A DNA stretch of 5,888 bases from Candidatus Krumholzibacteriia bacterium (GCA_028696635.1 JAQVGR010000126.1:1-5888), one strand, 5' to 3'; shown: positions 1 through 5,888, counted from the stretch's first letter. Numbers and translations are program-made. The notes: a model not told the origin generated them from the sequence alone.

Positions 1-351
1 GCCGTCGTCGAGCACGACGGTCCGGTGGGGATAGGTCATGTCGTTGCAGGCGAGCAGGGTCTTGCGAAGGACCGTCAACGGCTCGTTCAGGGTCGGGATG
101 AAGACGTCGACGCCGAGGCCCTCGGGGGCGGGCGGCGCCTCCCGGGTGGTCGGCTTCCAGACGGTGAAGTAGAAGAGCAGGGTGGTGAAGAACCCGAAGA
201 CCTCGGCGAGCCACAGGGCCCACGAGAAGAAGAGGGCGTTCTGGTTGAAGGTCTCGGTGACGCGCCACCAGAGGTAATAGATCGTCACGGCGACCGCCAG
301 AACGGCGATCACCCGTCTCAAACGCTCACCCTTGAGTCTCCTGAAGTCCAT
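1..351 (-). CDS. Cellulose-synthase-like GT2 glycosyltransferase, N-terminal part (runs off left edge)
   Basis: Probably a processive family-2 glycosyltransferase of the inner membrane that builds a polysaccharide from nucleotide sugars. Only the first 117 residues lie in the window; the frame is open to base 1. Residues about 13-30 and 40-64 are hydrophobic and rich in aromatics, giving two N-terminal membrane helices. After a short Pro-rich linker (70-80) comes VDVFIPTLNEP (81-91) and then a stretch ending TVVLDDG (111-117). These match the start of the GT-A fold in BcsA-type enzymes, where the first conserved Asp helps bind UDP-sugar. The catalytic DxD, TED and QxxRW motifs would lie beyond the edge, so the product (cellulose, another beta-glucan or something else) cannot be named. 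The ATG at 351 is chosen because the helices begin just after it; its ribosome site is weak (a purine run about 13 bases upstream). An in-frame GTG near 411 would add about 20 non-hydrophobic residues and is less likely. A promoter-like sequence lies upstream at 492-521. Confidence 0.85.
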   Translation of the reverse strand, partial: MDFRRLKGERLRRVIAVLAVAVTIYYLWWRVTETFNQNALFFSWALWLAEVFGFFTTLLFYFTVWKPTTREAPPAPEGLGVDVFIPTLNEPLTVLRKTLLACNDMTYPHRTVVLDDG

Positions 352-465
352 GATGCAGACGCATTCTCGCTTTACGGCGAACTTCAGGCCCGCGGAAGCG
401 CGCGTCACGTGCGTTCCGTGATCGGGAGCGACCGTCGACCCATGTGGTACTCGTGAACACCCCGT

Positions 466-482
466 CCTCCCCCGCGGGGAGG
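466..482. other. GC-rich perfect hairpin at the predicted 5' end of the glycosyltransferase leader
   Basis: CCTCCCC (466-472) and GGGGAGG (476-482) form a perfect 7-bp inverted repeat around a 3-base loop. The predicted transcript start of the minus-strand promoter lies only a few bases before this element, so the mRNA would begin with the hairpin. A 5'-terminal hairpin can protect mRNA from decay, or the repeat could be a protein-binding site. It lacks a U-tract, so it is not an obvious attenuator. Confidence 0.4.
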
Positions 483-491
483 CACTATACA

Positions 492-521
492 ATTGTACCA
501 CAATCAGATAGTCGGGGACAA
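492..521 (-). promoter_or_regulatory. Sigma-70-like promoter for the glycosyltransferase
   Basis: Read on the minus strand, TTGTCC (521-516, 4 of 6 matches to TTGACA) is followed after 18 bases by TACAAT (497-492, 5 of 6 matches to TATAAT). Transcription would start near 485, giving a leader of about 134 nt before the ATG at 351. It stands back-to-back with the lipoprotein promoter: the two -35 boxes are only 12 bp apart. Assignment is by consensus match only. Confidence 0.5.
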
Positions 522-533
522 TCCGTAAAACCC

Positions 534-562
534 TTCACACGGCCGTCGAAATGAGATATAAT
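534..562 (+). promoter_or_regulatory. Near-consensus sigma-70 promoter for the lipoprotein gene
   Basis: TTCACA (534-539, 5 of 6 to consensus), a 17-base spacer and TATAAT (557-562, 6 of 6) make this the best promoter match in the window. Transcription would start near 569. That leaves about 55 nt of leader before the ATG at 625, and only about 5 nt before the in-frame ATG at 574, which argues against the longer start. Confidence 0.7.
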
Positions 563-613
563 CGAGATTCATTATGAAAGTGATGAACGAGAGCGTGGCT
601 CGAATCAGACACC

Positions 614-618
614 GGAGG
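614..618 (+). promoter_or_regulatory. Ribosome binding site that fixes the lipoprotein start at 625
   Basis: GGAGG lies 6 bases before the ATG at 625, an ideal Shine-Dalgarno site. The in-frame ATG at 574 has no such site and lies almost at the predicted transcript start. Only the 625 start puts a signal peptide at the N terminus. Confidence 0.8.
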
Positions 619-624
619 TGCGGC

Positions 625-1710
625 ATGAGAACGAAATCGATCGTAGCGGCGGCCCTCGCGATAACGGCCGCCGTATTTTTTGCCGGGGGGTGCGAGCAGG
701 CCTCGAATCCCACGGCCGGCGACCGGCTCGACGTGATGAGATATGTCGAACCGGAGATGTACGGACTCGACACCCTGACAGTGGCGAGCGGCATGGGCGA
801 ATGCGGGGGGGACGACCCGGCCGTGCTCGTGATGTCGCCGGGGGACACGATGTGGCAGGCGGCCCTGATCGGCGGGGGCGGCCCCGCCCCGGCATGCTCG
901 TGCACCGTCACCGAGGGCCTGCTCGAATATTCGAAGCCGGTGACCACTCGCGCCGGGACGGATTCCCTGGGGACATTCATGACCGAGATCTGCATCCCCG
1001 AGGATGCGGTCGATATGGCCCTCGCGCTCTCTGTCGTCGCCGACGACGGCGCCGAGGTCTACCTGAACGGCAATTACATCGGCACGGTCGACCTCTTCGG
1101 CGGCGGCACGGAGCCCGCCGTCTGGAGCACGGTCGTCACCGGCGACTCCCTGTTCAAGGCCGGCACCTGCAGCCTCGTCCCCGACTACGACGATCCGGGG
1201 GCGACGGGGAACGTCCTCGAGTTCCACCTCGTCAATACGGGGACCGGCGCGTACGGGGAGGCGGCCGGCCGGGCCGACACGGCCGACTGCATGTACGTCC
1301 AGTTCGAGGCGGCGCTGACCTGGCTCGTCCCGCCGCAGGTGACGATAGACATCAAGCCGGGGAGCGACGTCAACCCGATCAACTGCACCAACGACAACGG
1401 CGTCGTGCCGGTCGCGATCCTCACGACGGACGGGTTCGACGCCGCCGCGGTCGACCACACGACGGTCCGGTTCGGCCCGTGGGGGGCGTACGAGACGCAC
1501 TCCGACAACCAGGGGATGAAGCGCCACGTCGAGGACGTCGACCAGGACGGCGACATGGACCTCGTCTTCCACTTCCGGCGCGGCGAGACGGGGATCGCCT
1601 GCGGCGACACCATCGCCGTGCTGTGGGGGACGACCTTCGACGGATACGGCTTCGAGGCGAGCGACCACATACGGACGGTCCCCCCGAACGCCGACAAGAA
1701 GGATCAGTGA
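625..1710 (+). CDS. Secreted lipoprotein with C-terminal IDIKPGSD domain
   Basis: Exported, probably lipid-anchored protein of 361 residues; biological role unknown. Residues 1-23 read as a lipoprotein signal: basic start (MRTK), hydrophobic core, then FAGGC with the lipidated Cys at 23. The lipobox is not ideal, since Leu at -3 is replaced by Ala. The middle (about 95-235) holds ALSVVADDGAEVYLNGNYIG (135-153 region), which resembles beta-sandwich carbohydrate- or ligand-binding domains with a 'DDG..VYLNG' hairpin. The C-terminal part (about 238-352) begins TIDIKPGSDVNPINC, continues VVPVAILTTDGFDAAAV, then EDVDQDGDMDL (303-313) and ends with ETGIACGDT and SDHIRTV. This is a domain I recognise from many exported proteins of environmental bacteria; it has no established function. 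The alternating Asp residues 304, 306, 308, 310 and 312 suggest a calcium site. Eight Cys remain after the lipid Cys, an even number that would allow disulfides in the periplasm or outside. It has its own promoter and ends before a shared terminator, so it is probably monocistronic. Confidence 0.85.
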   Translation: MRTKSIVAAALAITAAVFFAGGCEQASNPTAGDRLDVMRYVEPEMYGLDTLTVASGMGECGGDDPAVLVMSPGDTMWQAALIGGGGPAPACSCTVTEGLLEYSKPVTTRAGTDSLGTFMTEICIPEDAVDMALALSVVADDGAEVYLNGNYIGTVDLFGGGTEPAVWSTVVTGDSLFKAGTCSLVPDYDDPGATGNVLEFHLVNTGTGAYGEAAGRADTADCMYVQFEAALTWLVPPQVTIDIKPGSDVNPINCTNDNGVVPVAILTTDGFDAAAVDHTTVRFGPWGAYETHSDNQGMKRHVEDVDQDGDMDLVFHFRRGETGIACGDTIAVLWGTTFDGYGFEASDHIRTVPPNADKKDQ

Positions 1711-1739
1711 CCGGATCGGAAACGCCCCTGTTCGCGTGA

Positions 1740-1770
1740 GAAGCCCCCGCCGCTCTGCGGCGGGGGCTTC
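1740..1770. terminator. Strong hairpin terminator between convergent genes
   Basis: A perfect 14-bp inverted repeat, GAAGCCCCCGCCGC against GCGGCGGGGGCTTC, surrounds the 3-base loop TCT. It lies between the stop of the lipoprotein gene (1710) and the stop of the radical SAM gene (1784, opposite strand), where it could serve both. The A/T pairs at the stem base are typical of bidirectional terminators, but no run of T follows on either strand. Termination strength is therefore inferred from stem stability and position only. Confidence 0.75.
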
Positions 1771-1783
1771 GTGTCGCTGGGGC

Positions 1784-3247
1784 TCACCGGAGGGCGCGGC
1801 TCCCTTGCATCTCGGGCTCGAGATAGTCGCTCCGCCACCGGCCGGCGGAGGCGATGTCGAAGGCCCTGTTGTACGCGCACATCCCGTCGTAGTACTCCCG
1901 GTCTTCCAGCGCGTCGGCCGCGAAGCCGTCGAGCGGCCTCGCCCCGCAGCGGTCGATGATCTCCCGCATGTCGGCGTGATGGTCCCGTATGGGGCAGGGG
2001 GCGATCAGGTTCCCGTGCTCCCCGGGGAGCCGCTCGTGGAAGTACCCGCGCTGCCATGTCCTGACCGCCTCGAAGAAGCGGCTGAAGTAGGCCGTGTCCA
2101 GATCGAACCCGCGCTCGTAGAGCTCGATCACGTTGTCGGTCGTGAACGGGTTGAACACGCAGGGGGAGATCGTCCCGTCGGCGGTGATGTAGAGATACCC
2201 GTCGCCGTTCCCCCCGCCCGCGGCGATGCAGCCGTCCGAGATCGAGCCGCAGTTCCAGAAGTCGGCGATGAACCGCTTCTGCTTCCGGATGCGCCGCCAG
2301 GTGTCGTCGTAGAGCCGCATCCGCTGATCGGGCTCGAGCATGTCCCTGAGGACCCTGCCGCGGCCGATCGGCATGTACTGGAAGATCCACTGGTAGACGC
2401 ACCCCTGCTCCTCGAAGAAGAAATCGACGAACGCGTCGGATATGATCGTGTCGACGTTGCGGCGCGAGACGGTCGTCGAGATCCCGAAGGGGACCCCCGC
2501 CGCGCGGAGGTTCTCCATCGCCTCCCGTATGCGCCCGAAGGTTCCCGTCCCGCGCCTTGCGTCGGTCAGGTCCTCGAACCCCTCGACGGAGATCGCCGGG
2601 GTCACGTTCCCGAGTTCGCCCAGCCTCGCGGCGGCCGCGCGGTCGAGAAGCGTTCCGTTCGTGTAGACGAGAAAGTACTGGTCGGGATGAGCGGCGAAGA
2701 CGTCGAGGATCGTTGTTCCCGAATCCTCGTACATGAACGGCTCGCCTCCCGAGATCACCGTGAAATGGCTTCCCCAGAGCGCATGCTTTTCCTCGAGGAT
2801 CCGGGAGAAGACGTCGCAGGGGAGGGTGTCGGCGACCGCCATGTGGCTCCCCGCGTAGCAGTCGCGGCAGGCGAGGTTGCACCGCATCGTCGGGGATATG
2901 ACCATGAATCCCGGCGGGTAGATCCCGTGCCTGCGCAGGAACGCCTCGTGCCGGGGGTCCTTTTTGAGGAACCCCTGCTGGAGCAGGACGTTCATGATCC
3001 TGTCCCCCGCCGCGGGGCCGATGATCCCGCGGTCGAAGGCGCTGCTCGCGCTGTCGAGGATCGCCACGGCCATGTCGTACTTGTCCTGGAGCACCTGTTG
3101 CGGGAACCCGAAGGGGTTGTTCGACATGATCTCCTGGCGGATCCGCTTCTTGATTCCCCTCCGGACGACCGAGTTGATGGGATTGCTCGACGCCCCCAGC
3201 CGCAGCGCCTGCCCCTCGAGCCATGAAAGGAGATTGGGATGAGCCAT
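1784..3247 (-). CDS. Radical SAM enzyme with SPASM/Twitch-like Cys-rich C terminus
   Basis: An iron-sulfur enzyme expected to cleave S-adenosylmethionine to a 5'-deoxyadenosyl radical; its substrate is unknown. It has 487 residues. A helical, charged N-terminal region (1-110) leads to MRCNLACRDCYAG, where C123, C127 and C130 form the CxxxCxxC site for the [4Fe-4S] cluster. SGGEP (166-170) is the SAM-binding GGE motif, and LVYTNGTLLD (193-202) and AISVEGF (218-224) are later strands of the radical SAM barrel. The C-terminal part has more Cys: C333, C340, C363 (in DGTISPCVFNP), C418 (in APCPIRDH), C434 and C457. The 'G.I.PC' pattern is like SPASM/Twitch domains that hold auxiliary clusters in peptide-modifying enzymes, but the usual CxxC pairs are absent, so at most one extra cluster seems likely. 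The ATG at 3247 is chosen because AAGGAG lies 6 bases upstream. The reading frame stays open far beyond it, to about 4573, but only as antisense of the ABC ATPase. No precursor peptide or partner gene adjoins it. Full-length and intact. Confidence 0.9.
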   Translation of the reverse strand: MAHPNLLSWLEGQALRLGASSNPINSVVRRGIKKRIRQEIMSNNPFGFPQQVLQDKYDMAVAILDSASSAFDRGIIGPAAGDRIMNVLLQQGFLKKDPRHEAFLRRHGIYPPGFMVISPTMRCNLACRDCYAGSHMAVADTLPCDVFSRILEEKHALWGSHFTVISGGEPFMYEDSGTTILDVFAAHPDQYFLVYTNGTLLDRAAAARLGELGNVTPAISVEGFEDLTDARRGTGTFGRIREAMENLRAAGVPFGISTTVSRRNVDTIISDAFVDFFFEEQGCVYQWIFQYMPIGRGRVLRDMLEPDQRMRLYDDTWRRIRKQKRFIADFWNCGSISDGCIAAGGGNGDGYLYITADGTISPCVFNPFTTDNVIELYERGFDLDTAYFSRFFEAVRTWQRGYFHERLPGEHGNLIAPCPIRDHHADMREIIDRCGARPLDGFAADALEDREYYDGMCAYNRAFDIASAGRWRSDYLEPEMQGSRALR

Positions 3248-3253
3248 CGTCCG

Positions 3254-3259
3254 CTCCTT
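3254..3259 (-). promoter_or_regulatory. Ribosome binding site fixing the radical SAM start
   Basis: AAGGAG on the minus strand, 6 bases before the ATG at 3247. It decides the start in a frame that has no stop for another 1.3 kb upstream. Confidence 0.8.
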
Positions 3260-3336
3260 CCTCGGGCCGTCTGTTCGAAACCTCCGGCGTGTGTCGTTAT
3301 CGCTGCTGGATTCCTGTCGCGGAGATGCCGGGAAGG

Positions 3337-3365
3337 ATTGTACCCTATCGGGGGCTCCGGCGCAA
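3337..3365 (-). promoter_or_regulatory. Sigma-70-like promoter for the radical SAM gene
   Basis: On the minus strand, TTGCGC (3365-3360, 4 of 6) and TACAAT (3342-3337, 5 of 6) are separated by exactly 17 bases. Transcription would start near 3330, giving a leader of about 83 nt. The -10 box is identical to that proposed for the glycosyltransferase. Confidence 0.55.
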
Positions 3366-3482
3366 CCCCCCGAGCCGGAATCCGCCCTGAAATCGCGTCT
3401 GAATCGGGGGGAACAAACGGCCGGGGGAGGTGTACAACTCCCTGTTCGCCGCGCGCCGGGCCGGTTCCCTCGAAATTCGGGG

Positions 3483-3511
3483 TTGAACGGGGGGCCGCCG
3501 GCGGATAGTAT
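3483..3511 (+). promoter_or_regulatory. Sigma-70-like promoter for the ABC operon
   Basis: TTGAAC (3483-3488, 4 of 6) and TAGTAT (3506-3511, 4 of 6) are 17 bases apart in the most AT-rich patch of this region. Transcription would start near 3518, leaving about 96 nt before the ATG at 3614. The match is weaker than the other promoters proposed here. Confidence 0.45.
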
Positions 3512-3613
3512 ATCCCCTGCATTTTCGGGGGATGCCGGGGACCCGGGGCAGCCGCGGCGGCGGACCCGATCGGGACGAACCGGTCCAATCGATACATCGG
3601 AAAGGAGCCGCAT

Positions 3614-4543
3614 ATGATCGAGATCTCCGGTCTGACCAGATACTACGGCGATCTGTGCGCACTCGATCATATCGACCTGACGATCGAGAAGGGGAGGATC
3701 CTCGGTCTGCTCGGCCCCAACGGAGCGGGCAAGACGACCGCCATGCGGATCCTGACCGGATACCTCGCCCCAACCGAGGGGGACGTGACGGTCAAGGGCC
3801 TCTCGATCGACAGGGACATGGTCGAGATCAAGAAACTGATCGGGTACCTCCCCGAGTCGGCGCCGGTCTACCAGGACATGATCGTGTACGACTACCTCTC
3901 GTACGTCGCCGACATCAGGGGGATCCCGGCGGACGGACGTCTCGCCCGGATCCGCGGGCTCGCCGAGATCTGCGGCCTCGGCGAGGTGATGCACCGCTCG
4001 ATTCACGAGCTCTCCAAGGGATACCGCCAGCGCGTCGGGCTCGCCCACGCGATGACCGCCGATCCCCAGATCCTGATACTCGACGAGCCCACGTCGGGGC
4101 TCGACCCGAACCAGATCGCCGAGATCAGGGAGATCATCAGGAAGATCGGCCGCGAGAAGACGGTGATCCTCTCCACGCACATCCTCAGCGAGGTTGAGGC
4201 GACCTGCGACCGCGTCGTCATCATCAACAGGGGGAAGATCGTCGCCGACGGCTCCACCGACGAGCTGAGGCGCGGCGCCGAGGGGGAGTGCTCGATCAAC
4301 CTCTCTCTCGCCGGCGCGGCGGAGAAGGAGGCGAAGGCCGCGCTCGCGGCCATCCCGGGGGTCGCCGGAGTGGAGACGGGGCGGAGCAACGGGGAGCTGC
4401 GGCTGAGGCTGATCTGCGGCGGGGAGGACATCCGCGAGCGGGTCTACCGCGCGATCAGGGAGAAGGACTGGATCCTGCTCGAGTTCTCCCGCGAGACGAA
4501 GAGCCTCGAGAAGATCTTCAGCGAACTGACAAAGGAGGGGTGA
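3614..4543 (+). CDS. GldA-like ABC transporter ATP-binding protein
   Basis: Cytoplasmic ATPase that should power the membrane protein encoded next. It has 309 residues: one ABC domain of about 220 plus a 90-residue C-terminal extension common in this subfamily. Visible motifs are Walker A GPNGAGKT (34-41), signature LSKGY (133-137), Walker B ILILDEP (153-159) with catalytic Glu158, D-loop SGLDP (161-165) and H-loop His189 in LSTH. Where many ABC proteins have the Q-loop Gln, this one has Glu81 in IGYLPES; I recall the same 'YLPE' in GldA-type exporters, so this is probably a family trait and not a defect. Start at 3614 is supported by AAGGAG 6 bases upstream. The stop is followed after one base by the permease start, so the two are translationally linked. 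The substrate is unknown. GldA is needed for gliding in Flavobacterium, but close relatives occur in non-gliding bacteria. Confidence 0.93.
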   Translation: MIEISGLTRYYGDLCALDHIDLTIEKGRILGLLGPNGAGKTTAMRILTGYLAPTEGDVTVKGLSIDRDMVEIKKLIGYLPESAPVYQDMIVYDYLSYVADIRGIPADGRLARIRGLAEICGLGEVMHRSIHELSKGYRQRVGLAHAMTADPQILILDEPTSGLDPNQIAEIREIIRKIGREKTVILSTHILSEVEATCDRVVIINRGKIVADGSTDELRRGAEGECSINLSLAGAAEKEAKAALAAIPGVAGVETGRSNGELRLRLICGGEDIRERVYRAIREKDWILLEFSRETKSLEKIFSELTKEG

Positions 4544-4544
4544 G

Positions 4545-5258
4545 ATGGCTGCGGCCGCGAATGTGATGCACATCTTCGGGCGGGAGTTCCGGCACTACTT
4601 CATCACTCCCATCGCCTACATCGTGATCTCGATCTTCCTGATCCTGACGGGGTGGTTCTTTTTCTCGACCTTTTTCCTCTATAATCAGGCCGAGCTGCGG
4701 AACTTCTTCTCGCTCCTGCCGATCGTCTTCTCGTTCATCGTGCCGACGGTGACGATGCGGCTCTTCGCCGAGGAGTACAACGTCGGCTCCTACGAGATAC
4801 TCGTGACGATGCCCGTCACCACGCGCGACGTCGTCCTCGGGAAGTTCCTCGCCGCCGCTGCGTTCACCGCGCTGATGCTGCTGCCGACGGTCGTCTACGC
4901 CGTCTCGGTCGGGTTCCTCGGCGATCTCGACTGGGGGCCGGCGGCGGGCGGATACATCGGCGCCGTGCTGCTCGGCGCCGCCTTCAGCGCAGTCGGGTTG
5001 TTCGCCTCGGCCCTGACGAAGAACCAGATCATCGCGTTCATCATCGGGATGATCGTCTGCTTCGCGCTGACGATGATAGACAAGATTCTCTTCTTCCTCC
5101 CCGGTCCGATGCTCGGCTTCTTCGAGTACATCGGGGCGGATTACCATTTCCAGAACGCGGCGAAGGGGATCCTCGACTCGAGGGACCTGCTCTACTTCGC
5201 CAGCGTGATCTTCGTCGGCCTCTTCGCGACCCACCTGGTCGTCGAGGCGAGAAAGTAG
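4545..5258 (+). CDS. GldF-like ABC-2 type permease
   Basis: Inner-membrane subunit of the ABC complex, 237 residues with six predicted helices: about 20-45, 54-72, 100-124, 134-156, 161-185 and 215-233. The pattern FGREFRHYFITPIAYIV (11-27) at the first helix, and RLFAEEYNVGSYEILVTMPV (72-91) in the loop after helix 2, are typical of ABC-2 permeases of the GldF group. The 'AEE...G..E.L.T.P' stretch is the likely coupling region facing the ATPase. Start at 4545 has AAGGAGG about 6 bases upstream, inside the end of the ATPase gene; Met8 is a possible alternative. It lies 1 base after the ATPase and 13 bases before the GldG-like gene. Family membership is clear, the cargo is not. Confidence 0.92.
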   Translation: MAAAANVMHIFGREFRHYFITPIAYIVISIFLILTGWFFFSTFFLYNQAELRNFFSLLPIVFSFIVPTVTMRLFAEEYNVGSYEILVTMPVTTRDVVLGKFLAAAAFTALMLLPTVVYAVSVGFLGDLDWGPAAGGYIGAVLLGAAFSAVGLFASALTKNQIIAFIIGMIVCFALTMIDKILFFLPGPMLGFFEYIGADYHFQNAAKGILDSRDLLYFASVIFVGLFATHLVVEARK

Positions 5259-5271
5259 GAAGGGGGACGGG

Positions 5272-5888
5272 ATGAACGGACGAAAGCGATACTCGCGGTA
5301 CTACCGGTTCGCGGCATGGCTCGCCGTCGTCGTGCTCGTGAACCTCGCCGGCCTGACCCTCTTCTTCCGGGCCGACCTGACGAAAAACGGCGTCTACTCG
5401 CTCTCCCGGGCGAGCCGAGACGTTGTCGCCGGGCTCTCGGAGCCGCTGACGATCAACGTCTTCTTCACGAAGAACCTCCCGGCCCCGTACAACGGGATCG
5501 AGCGGTACCTGCACGACCTGCTCGAGGAGTACGCCGTCCATTCGAACCGGAACTTCAACTACCGGTTCTACGACGTGAGCCCCGAGGAAGAGGGCACGGG
5601 CGAGGAGGCCCGGGCCAACCAGCAGCTGGCCCAGGACTACGGGATCTACCCCGTGCAGGTCCAGAACATCGAGCAGGACGAGGTGAAGTTCCAGCGGGCC
5701 TACATGGGGATGGTCTTCATCCACGGCGACGTCGTGGACAAGATCCCCGCGGTGACCTCGACGGACGGGATCGAGTTCACGATCACCTCGAAGATCGAGA
5801 CGATGAGCAACAAGATCAGCGCGCTCGCCGGGATGCAGGAGCCGGTCTCGGTGACGATGCTCTTCTCGCCGGCGCTCGTCGACGTCGC
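5272..5888 (+). CDS. GldG-like ABC auxiliary protein (ABC_transp_aux), N-terminal part
   Basis: Start of the third operon gene; 205 residues are visible and the frame is open at the right edge. A basic N terminus (MNGRKRYSRYYR) and one membrane helix at about 13-32 are followed by FRADLTKNGVYSLSRAS (32-48), then EPLTINVFFTKNLPAPY (57-73). This order is the hallmark of the GldG/ABC_transp_aux family: an N-terminal anchor with a large domain outside the cytoplasm, usually ending in a second helix near the C terminus. The visible part includes YRFYDVSP (97-104), typical of the family's first globular domain. Family members are commonly about 450-600 residues, so more than half is missing. The start is set by AAGGGGG 5 bases upstream. 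The protein probably works as a complex partner of the permease; its exact job is not known even in gliding bacteria. Confidence 0.88.
   Translation, partial: MNGRKRYSRYYRFAAWLAVVVLVNLAGLTLFFRADLTKNGVYSLSRASRDVVAGLSEPLTINVFFTKNLPAPYNGIERYLHDLLEEYAVHSNRNFNYRFYDVSPEEEGTGEEARANQQLAQDYGIYPVQVQNIEQDEVKFQRAYMGMVFIHGDVVDKIPAVTSTDGIEFTITSKIETMSNKISALAGMQEPVSVTMLFSPALVDV

Larger units (their letters stand above)
3248..3613. other. 366-bp divergent intergenic region between radical SAM gene and ABC operon
   Basis: I see no convincing gene here; the open frames crossing it have neither a good ribosome site nor recognisable protein. It holds a promoter-like sequence on each strand (3337-3365 minus, 3483-3511 plus), the two ribosome binding sites, and several short GC-rich inverted repeats. 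Examples are CGGGGG/CCCCCG at 3349-3354 and 3367-3372 (inside the minus promoter), ATCCCC/GGGGAT at 3512-3517 and 3528-3533 (at the predicted plus transcript start), and the palindrome CCCGATCGGG at 3566-3575. The roughly 115 bp between the two -35 boxes has no feature I can name. Confidence 0.6.

Noticed and set aside
574..624. Upstream in-frame ATG at 574 as the start of the lipoprotein.
   Set aside because: It lies about 5 bases from the predicted transcript start, has no ribosome site, and would put a charged stretch ahead of the signal peptide.
535..1668. A 377-residue minus-strand frame opposite the lipoprotein gene.
   Set aside because: Composition is dominated by Val, Asp, Arg and Gly, as expected from the complement of GC-rich codons. 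The plus-strand frame has a promoter, ribosome site, signal peptide and known domain.
1736..3226. A 496-residue plus-strand frame opposite the radical SAM gene.
   Set aside because: It crosses the terminator hairpin, is Val/Glu/Arg/Pro-rich without any motif, and mirrors a well-supported gene on the other strand.
3433..3438. TACAAC as a further plus-strand -10 box in the divergent region.
   Set aside because: No acceptable -35 box lies 16-18 bases upstream, and the promoter at 3483-3511 fits better.
3566..3575. Palindrome CCCGATCGGG upstream of the ABC operon as an operator.
   Set aside because: A 10-bp palindrome is expected several times by chance in about 5.9 kb, and it does not recur at the other promoters in the window.
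1784..4573. A 929-residue minus-strand open frame that joins the radical SAM protein to a long N-terminal extension.
   Set aside because: The part beyond 3247 is antisense to the ABC ATPase and the intergenic region, is low-complexity and rich in Asp, Pro and Arg, and has no recognisable domain. A good ribosome site places the real start at 3247.

Overview
The window is GC-rich (roughly 60-65% by eye) chromosomal DNA from what looks like a diderm (Gram-negative-type) bacterium. Reasons are a lipoprotein with a lipobox, a cellulose-synthase-like glycosyltransferase, and promoters that fit the sigma-70 consensus. An acidic exported protein ending in an 'IDIKPGSD' domain, next to a Gld-type ABC module, recalls environmental FCB-group or candidate-phylum genomes (Latescibacterota, Krumholzibacteriota or Eisenbacteria-like). 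That placement is a guess from protein style, not a phylogenetic result.

Layout. (1) Positions 1-351, minus strand: N-terminal 117 residues of a membrane GT2 glycosyltransferase running off the left edge. (2) 352-624: divergent intergenic region with two back-to-back promoter-like sequences, a GC-rich hairpin and a palindrome. (3) 625-1710, plus: secreted lipoprotein with a beta-sandwich-like middle and a C-terminal IDIKPGSD domain. (4) 1740-1770: strong hairpin between convergent genes. (5) 1784-3247, minus: radical SAM enzyme with extra C-terminal cysteines. (6) 3248-3613: 366-bp divergent regulatory region with a promoter-like sequence on each strand. (7) 3614 to the right edge, plus: a three-gene operon of ABC ATPase, ABC-2 permease and the start of a GldG/ABC_transp_aux protein.

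How the genes work together. The right-hand operon is the clearest functional unit. The ATPase (GldA-like) and six-helix permease (GldF-like) are separated by one base, and the GldG-like auxiliary protein follows after 13 bases. Together they should form one inner-membrane ABC complex. Such modules occur in gliding Bacteroidota but also in many non-gliding bacteria, so motility cannot be claimed. The radical SAM gene is divergent to this operon with its own promoter, and its substrate is unknown. The lipoprotein and glycosyltransferase are divergently transcribed and could both concern the cell surface, but nothing ties them to one pathway.

No CRISPR array, tRNA, rRNA, insertion sequence or phage feature was seen. 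I found no convincing evidence for an undescribed system. The points most worth a second look are the radical SAM enzyme and the two divergent promoter regions.
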